DNA from: Armillaria gallica
Lineage: Eukaryota; Basidiomycota; Agaricomycetes; Agaricales; Physalacriaceae
NCBI GenBank assembly: GCA_037576215.1
Contig: JBANDB010000002.1
Coordinates: 2,356,001-2,420,000, forward strand
Reading direction: 5' to 3'
Length of the DNA: 64,000 bases
Shown: piece after piece, positions 58,013-64,000 of the stretch
Position numbering within the stretch: the stretch's first letter is position 1
Layout of the letters: every line of letters begins with the position of its first letter
Notes under the pieces: generated by a model
What the model saw: the letters and a program-made list of their open reading frames with translations, nothing else
The model's database searches: none
What the model was told of the DNA's origin: nothing
Made by a program: the position numbers and the translations under genes

Positions 58013-59941
58013 TTAGTCAAACCAAGGCTTATTCTCAATCCATCCCTCCACGATTTTCTTCGCAAGCGCAGGCTGATCTTTAACCACCTACACAACTCTC
58101 GTCAAACCTCTACATAGCAGCTCAGGGAAAACAATGCTCACAAAATGCCCCGCCTCAGCTAAGAGTACGTACGTCATGTTCCCCGCCCCAGCACCAATGG
58201 CACGAACAGTCGCTTCCCCGTCAGACCAAGGCAAATCTGCCGCCGCGAGGAATTCTTGTTGGAATGGCGTCCGTAGGAGTTTGAGCTACGCAGATGTGAG
58301 TAAGAGAGGATGTAAAGTATTATCAAGACAGTTTTACGAATGAGAGGACTCCTGGCCAGGGACAGTTGGCATCGCGAGCACCAATCCAGTCTACCATCGA
58401 ATTTTAGGTATAGGTGGGAAGTAAACGTGTAGGTTCACGCACGCAGTACACGGATACCACTTTGCAGAAGTGGTTCGTAGAGGAGATAATGCCTGTGCCA
58501 TCTACGTCGTCTTCGTCAGTGACAAATCCCAATATGGAGCAGCGACCCTTGCTCACATATCCGCGTTCGCTTCAAAGTCACTGTGAACATCATCGCTCAA
58601 TGATGTATAATTGACATATTCTGGGACACCAAGTAATGCCTTTGTGGTCGAATTGTTGAAAACCTGAGTCGTCCAAGCGAATTCCGGGCGACATGACAAT
58701 GGGTTATCAGGATCGGTGGGGAAGCACTGCGGATAGAAAGCATCAGACCAATCTGAGGCATATGACGGAGCACGTACCACACGCCGGACGTCCTCGATTA
58801 CTCTACCATGGGCATCACCTTCTTCGATGACTTCACATAGCTTCATCGATGCGCGCTTATTCTCAAGAGTTGGAGATATCATCGACATCTCGATACTTTC
58901 GAGGCAAGACGGTAAGACAGCATGCAAATCCGCGCAAGTGGTGGAGTTGTATACATCGGTCACTGTACACATGTAATAGAGTTGCCATTTGTAGTGCGAG
59001 GCAGGATCCTATAACTTTCGTCAGTCTGGCGGTGCCAGCATACGCTTCGTCAACCTACAGAGAAAGGATTGCTGACAAGCAGAGCCTCTAGGTTAATATC
59101 GATGGCACCCGCATGTCGCTGATTCTGCTCGTGTATAACCGTAGCTATATGAGGAACGTATATGCCACCGTACGACCCTCCTGAGACATAGAACCGGTTC
59201 TTGGAGAGCTCGGGAAAGAGAGAGAAGAACTTCTGTAAGAAATCGTACACGTCGTAGGCTGCATCACGACTGTTATTGACTCTTGTTCCATAGGAATAAC
59301 CAACACCGACCGGCTGAAGACAAAACTTAGTGGACCTGCACTAATAACTTATGAGTCAATGCAACGTACATGGTCGAGCGCAACGAGGTTGTAGTGCTCG
59401 CTCCACTGGCTCTGTAAGGGATTGCGAACGAGTCCGTCTTTGGTCATCGTGCAAGGCGACTGGCCGAAGACTGGGTTGATCAGTCCGCTAGTACCTGGCC
59501 CGCCTCCAACTGTCAGGCTACCATGTACTATGTAAAAAATCTCTAACGGAAGCCATCGAGGAGGAAGACGGACATGACAGGTGCATTCTCAGCATCATGC
59601 TCCGCAGGGAAATACCTGCACGATCTTGAGCGCTTGGAAAGGATAGCGCAGGAACCGGCTCACCAGAAGAACGACCTCTTCGGCTTTTCCTCCGTATCGC
59701 CCTTCAGTCCAATATGTCCCGAATAACTGAACCCGCTCTCGCAGAGTTCAGAAATCGTGATATTGGAGAAGAACGGCTCAGCAGTAGGCGTCTGTACCAG
59801 CGTTGAGAAGCGAAAGATGCTCCAGGTGAGTAGGCTGCACGAGACGATGATGATACACAGAGTTTTGGAGCTCCAGGATACCGGCTTGTGGTCGTTCACA
59901 GAGGTAGGTAACAATCCTCGCTTTTCCTTCACCGAAGGCAT
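58013..59941 (-). CDS. Membrane-anchored serine carboxypeptidase (S10), copy S3
   Basis: Same nine-exon structure as S2, in inverted orientation, with no stop or frameshift found. N-terminus MPSVKEKRGLLPTSVNDHKP, membrane helix (LCIIIVSCSLLTWSIF), then GHIGLKGDTEEKP, the consensus GGGPGTSG, GGSYGG (Ser), ARDANC (Asp) and AGHF (His), ending with WIENKPWFD before the TAA. It has the canonical oxyanion motif lost in S2, so S3 is the best candidate for full activity. It should act as an exopeptidase inside the secretory system or at the cell surface. Divergent from 6-Cys peptide copy 2. Confidence 0.85.
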
Positions 59942-61302
59942 CGTAGTGGGAGGGGGAGCGTGGATGCCATATGGTTCATGATTATCAAGGGTTACGTCGG
60001 GCCGAGCGATGCGTGAGGAACGAAGACACGATAAATATAAATCTGATCAAAAGGTCGACTCGTGCGGGCAACATTCCCAGCTAGAGGCCCATGTTCATTA
60101 GACGTTGTAATGAACATTGTCACGGATGATACAGGTCGACTCATTGTTAGAGAAAGTCTGGAAATCTAGGAAGATAGATTTATATTAGTATTGCAAAATG
60201 AGACGGACTTTCTTCGTACTGAAGTGAAGCAAGCCTCGAGGGTCAGAGTCAGACACCCAAAAGTGCTGTTTGTGTGAAATATTCTTCCGCTAATGTTCCC
60301 GGTTTGCCGGGAGGCGGGAGTGGGAGGGGGGATGCCGGTGAAATTGGATAATTGGATTTGCTGGTGATTTTCGTTACGTTCGGCACGTACACGGACAGTA
60401 TAATCTGACTTTGAAATCTCGTTGATAGCCGCACGGCATCATCAGATTTGAAACCCAACAGACACTCAACACGGACTCTAGTGAAAGCAAAATCGAATTT
60501 CACCAAAGAAAAATCCAACAAATCAGAGACAAAACCAGAACGAAATTGACGCTTCCCAAGTGTTATCGCGAAGCACTAACGATGCTCAGCGCCCATTGCT
60601 CGCTGCTTAGTTCTGGCTTCTTGCAAGTACAATAACTTCTTCAAGGGCCTTTCTCGCGACTTTGGCACCATCAAACGTGACGTGATGTCCTCCTTAGGAC
60701 AGATGGCAGCCTTTACAGACAATGCGACGCATCTTTCCTTAGAATAGGTCGCATTTTCGACGCGTACTTAATTCTCAGAGAGCGTCTACGGCGACAGATT
60801 ATGCAACCCAGCTTTCGCCATCTAGTACCGGCCTTTAACTCCTCCCGTACCACCTTTCCGTGCTTCTACACTGACAGAACTTAAAAGTCTGTCGCATACC
60901 CTCGTATTTTGTAATGACGAGGTTGAATCGGCTAGTCTAGAATCGCCTAGCCGCATAGTCTCCAGAGTCGCCCCGTGACTTGGATGCCATTGACCATGCC
61001 TTGGCCTACGACTTCTGCATCACAGCGCCATTGTCATGGCTCTATCTGGCTGGACAGTTACAATGCGACTCTCAAAAACGTCGCTATGACGCATCCATCA
61101 ACCTAAGTCGACCGGCATCGTCAGGCCCAAATGAGGTCCGATGCTGACGCCGCTGGTAGTCCATTCAGCGAGTGGTTGTGCATTCCCTTGTACGGGTGGG
61201 TACCTTCGCCTCACTACTATAAAAGCTCAACATCCAACAATGTGGACCTCAGACTCGAGCTGGTTCTCTTCTGTCCTCAATCACTTTCCAAAAACTTTCA
61301 TC
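59942..61302. other. Shared divergent promoter region of S3 and peptide copy 2
   Basis: Matches 37626-39078 in inverted orientation. It holds the F-box fragment (60240-60310, minus: ending EEYFTQTALLGV in a shadow frame) and a TATAAAAG box at 61218-61225 about 80 bp before the peptide start. No other gene seen. Confidence 0.5.
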
Positions 61303-61644
61303 ATGCAAACCCGCCTACTTCTATCTATCTTCCTCGCCCTCTGCACTATGAATATCATGGCTACTCCGAGTCGCCGCGCCATAAATTACTGTTCCAACGG
61401 TGCAAAGATCGACAAAGACGAGAATACATGGGCATCGTCAGTGGTTCTTTCTCGATCTCTTCTTGGTTTGAGCTCACTGTTGATTAGTGATGGCTGTGAC
61501 CCGTCAGACAGCAAGGGCCTAAAGAGCGCCCACAACTGCAAAAATTCAGGCGGGAAATATTATCTGTGCAAGCAGGGCGATACTTGGACGTGCGCTAAGG
61601 TGAAGAACATGCTTGGAAAGGAGAAGGGGGAGTGTTTCTTGTAG
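61303..61644 (+). CDS. Secreted 6-Cys peptide with Kex2-type site, copy 2 (96 aa)
   Basis: Near-identical to copy 1 with the same 51-nt in-frame intron. Signal peptide MQTRLLLSIFLALCTMNIMA, pro-segment TPSRR (Kex2-type dibasic site), mature AINYCSNGAKIDKDENTWAS, then DGCDPSDSKGLKSAHNCKNS and GGKYYLCKQGDTWTCAKVKN, ending GKEKGECFL; six cysteines conserved. Substitutions relative to copy 1 are few (G-T to A-I after the site, T to A before HNC). Both copies intact and both preceded by a TATA box suggest both are expressed. Function unknown. Confidence 0.8.
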   Translation: MQTRLLLSIFLALCTMNIMATPSRRAINYCSNGAKIDKDENTWASSVVLSRSLLGLSSLLISDGCDPSDSKGLKSAHNCKNSGGKYYLCKQGDTWTCAKVKNMLGKEKGECFL

Positions 61645-62010
61645 TTGCAGACGTTATGACATGCTTACATGACGAATCTATGTTCTTCCATGGCCTTCAT
61701 TACATTTATGGGTTTCCGACCAGTACCTCACCCGTACCCATAATGTCGAGAAACGATACGAAGTGATTGTCGGTGGGTTGTGATCCTCTCTATGCACAGC
61801 TTGTGTTTACGTGCTGTTGAACGGAATTGAGGTGAGAAATAAATACTTCTGTTACTGGTCGCGTTGCTATGCTTAAAGTCGTCAAAGAGCCTAATACACC
61901 ATTGCACGAGCCTTACAACGGACTAGAGGGACGAGCCGTTCCGACTATCCTCCTTCAACGAAGATCATGGTTTTTTCACATTCAAACAAAGATGTCTATT
62001 TTCCCCACTA
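61645..62010. other. Intergenic stretch between converging genes
   Basis: 3' flanks of the 6-Cys peptide gene (plus) and the right-edge gene (minus). Partly shared with 36805-37283. Nothing else seen. Confidence 0.4.
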
Positions 62011-64000
62011 TATGGCATGCCTCAGAGCTTCAGAGGCCAGGATCGGAGCTTGATATGAAGAGTTCTCGGCCGCTTGGGCAAGTTCGAGCTCTCGGTTGCG
62101 GTACTGACGATGCTCCGAGTCTTCGTTCTTTTGAATCTGGTCTTCACGCATGTGTCGATAAACATCCAAATCGACACACTCGAGATTCAATGCTGATAGC
62201 CTACTCAAAATATGAGTATACGGTTCGGCGTTCCTCGCACAAAACTTACTTTTCTCGGAGAAGGTCCAAAGCGTTCCAGCGGTCCACATCTTCCGTGGTA
62301 TTTGCCAGAATATCGTGTGCTTCCTGCACAGCATTGCGCGCTCCAACACATTCATCTCGTTGGCGAGATGTAGTGGATGAATCCTAAAGTTATGGTCAAA
62401 TTATTCAAAGCTGAGCTTATTCGGATGAAGCTACAAACAGGAACCAGTAAGCATTTTTGAACCATCTCGTGAATCCCTGATATCAGAATTTTTGCTCCGA
62501 CATCGAAACAAGACGTCAATGAATCGGGGTTGAAGGAGTGACATGCCTGGCACGAACGGATAAGTATACCGACCTCTGAAGTAACTGGTAACAACGACGT
62601 ACATCGGCCTCTGCCCATGTCATCAAGAAAACGGATCTACCAGTGTCGGCGTCCGTCTCGAAAGCGTAGAGGCGGACTATGGCGTTACTATCGTCAACTT
62701 TATATCGCATAGTGATGGCGGGCATTAGCCCCTTAATCGAAGCCAAGTCGAGTTTCCCGCGTCTGTTCGCCCGGCCAATCTCGGGAATCCAGGTTAATCC
62801 AAGGTGACAGAGGACCGTGTGGGCGATTCCAATTGCCTTTTGAGATTCTGTTACGCTCTTCTTTTTGCTCCCTGGCACCGCCTTTCTGAAGCTCTTGATA
62901 ATTTCGTTTTGATAAGACGAGGTTGCTCGGGTTGCTGCTTTATAGCGGACCTAGGGGAAGAGCACTTAGTCCAAGTTATATAATAAAGGAGGTTGTATCT
63001 CACAAGCGCGGGGCCTCCAGAAGGTCGTAAGTGCTCTGCCGTGGCCTCTAAATAGCTGGAGAACGCCTCTAGCAATAGAGACGAGAAATCGGAGGCGACT
63101 ACAGGCTTATGGGGGCATTGTACATACACGTGCATGAGTACCACGTACAAGATAACAACATAAAAGTCATCGTGAGACTGTTGGCAGTTTCGATGTCAAA
63201 CCCGACCTTTGAGGTCAGATCAAAGTTCCCTAGGGATATGTATTCGTCTCCTACGTCGCAATCCGAGTTAGAGAGGCCAACTTAATAAAACAAAAGCGTA
63301 CCTGTGTAGCAGTAATAGAAGAACTGCGACAAATCACAGATTATGGCGTATACTGGGAATCTGACACTTGATAATTTCTTGTTCAATGCAAAGATCGCTA
63401 TATGCAAGGTATCAGACTCCGGACTCTACCAAAGGCCTTGACTCACTCCTCATCTCTGCAAGAACTTGTGCAAGAAGTTCCGAAGAAGGGTGACCTGAAA
63501 AGAACTTTTGTTTCAGTATGATAAAGATGAGGATCACCTTGTGTTGATACGTGATCGCGATTTCTGTAAATCCTCCCGAGGTAGTTCCGTCAAGACATAA
63601 CTTGTCACTGATCCAAGTCTGTAAAAGCCACCCGAAAAATTCAAGGCTCTTTGTAACCACCTGAGAATACGAAGATACGATGACCAAGAGCCGTAGAGTA
63701 GAGATTTACGTGCTTACCGGCATGACATGGTGATGAAGGCGGCGAAGGACACTCGTTTGCACACTTGACCTGATCATATCGTGCATTTCTTCCTGAACCG
63801 ACTCCGGAAGGTTAATGCGGACAACGCTTCGCTGAGAAAATTGCTCGTCACCCTTGCGGTTGTCCAGCCCCAAGTAATCACAAACATCCTTCCAGTCTAG
63901 ACCATAGTATCTGGACGTCATTTCAAAGTCTGTTTCATAACTATCGAGGTCGAAGACAGTGGCTTGGTCCAGCAGATCATGAAATATAACAAAGAGACTC
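62011..64000 (-). CDS. Unidentified multi-exon gene, 5' end beyond window
   Basis: Minus-strand gene running off the right edge. Readable exons include TDFEMTSRYYGLDWKDVCDY and QRSVVRINLPESVQEEMHDM (63714-64000), VVTKSLEFF...WLLQTWISDKLC with EIAITYQHKVILIFIILKQ and HPSSELLAQVLAEM (about 63430-63660), FSSLLLEAFSSYLEATAEHL, AVPGSKKKSVTESQKAIGIA and IKGLMPAITMRYKVDDSNAI, VFLMTWAEADVRRCYQLLQR, ARNAVQEAHDILANTTED and, after a GTAAGT...GAGTAG intron, the last exon ALNLECVDLDVYRHMREDQI...ALRHAI. It is largely soluble with one region that could be a nuclease-like or binding core, but no signature is convincing. Its last exon is duplicated alone at 36598-36804. Some joins are uncertain. Confidence 0.5.

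Larger units (their letters stand above)
57900..62210. repeat. Inverted segmental duplication, right arm
   Basis: Inverted counterpart of 36598-41100, with carboxypeptidase S3 (minus), F-box fragment, shared intergenic DNA, 6-Cys peptide copy 2 (plus) and the terminal exon of the right-edge gene, in mirror order. The arms are separated by about 16.8 kb of single-copy genes. Confidence 0.85.

Overview
The window is nuclear DNA from a filamentous fungus, almost certainly a mushroom-forming basidiomycete (Agaricomycetes). Genes are split by many short introns (about 45-60 nt, GTNNGN...YAG). The gene families also fit: DUF6534-type membrane proteins, multi-TM proteins of a basidiomycete type, S10 serine carboxypeptidases, P450s, F-box proteins, small secreted cysteine-rich proteins and a HeLo-like/pseudokinase protein. 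No rRNA, tRNA or CRISPR array was seen. Coordinates of multi-exon genes run from start codon to stop codon; exons were joined by eye from splice signals and frame continuity.

Layout. (1) 1-16.3 kb is a decayed accessory block made of two diverged copies of one segment (about 1-7.4 kb and 10.7-16.2 kb). Each holds kinase/ankyrin remnants, an intact small secreted 8-Cys protein gene on the minus strand and a second member on the plus strand. Between them sit a 55-aa secreted peptide gene and a 109-bp palindromic MITE candidate. (2) 16.3-20 kb: a broken F-box gene, then an S10 carboxypeptidase copy (S1) with a nonsense codon. (3) 21-27.5 kb: a DUF6534-type seven-TM gene, unidentified fragments and two non-autonomous transposon candidates. 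(4) 27.5-36.4 kb: an intact acyl-CoA oxidase/dehydrogenase-like gene, a decayed unidentified stretch, an alpha/beta-hydrolase pseudogene and a P450 with a frameshift. (5) 36.6-41.1 kb and 57.9-62.2 kb are two arms of an inverted duplication. Each arm carries a secreted 6-Cys peptide gene with a Kex2-type site, divergent from an intact type II membrane-anchored S10 carboxypeptidase (S2, S3). (6) Between the arms lie better-preserved genes: a multi-TM protein, a truncated KRE6/SKN1-like protein, a tyrosine phosphatase, a MoCo-sulfurase-like PLP enzyme, a type-B carboxylesterase with a 249-bp MITE 18 bp beyond its stop, and a HeLo-like/pseudokinase gene. (7) The right edge holds a partial unidentified gene whose last exon also lies at the outer end of the left arm, so the right arm looks like the source copy.

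How it works together. Most intact accessory genes are secreted or membrane proteins multiplied by segmental duplication: small Cys-rich peptides, carboxypeptidases and membrane receptors/transporters of unknown ligand. The repeated pairing of a Kex2-type peptide with a membrane serine carboxypeptidase is the most system-like pattern, but a functional link is only an inference.
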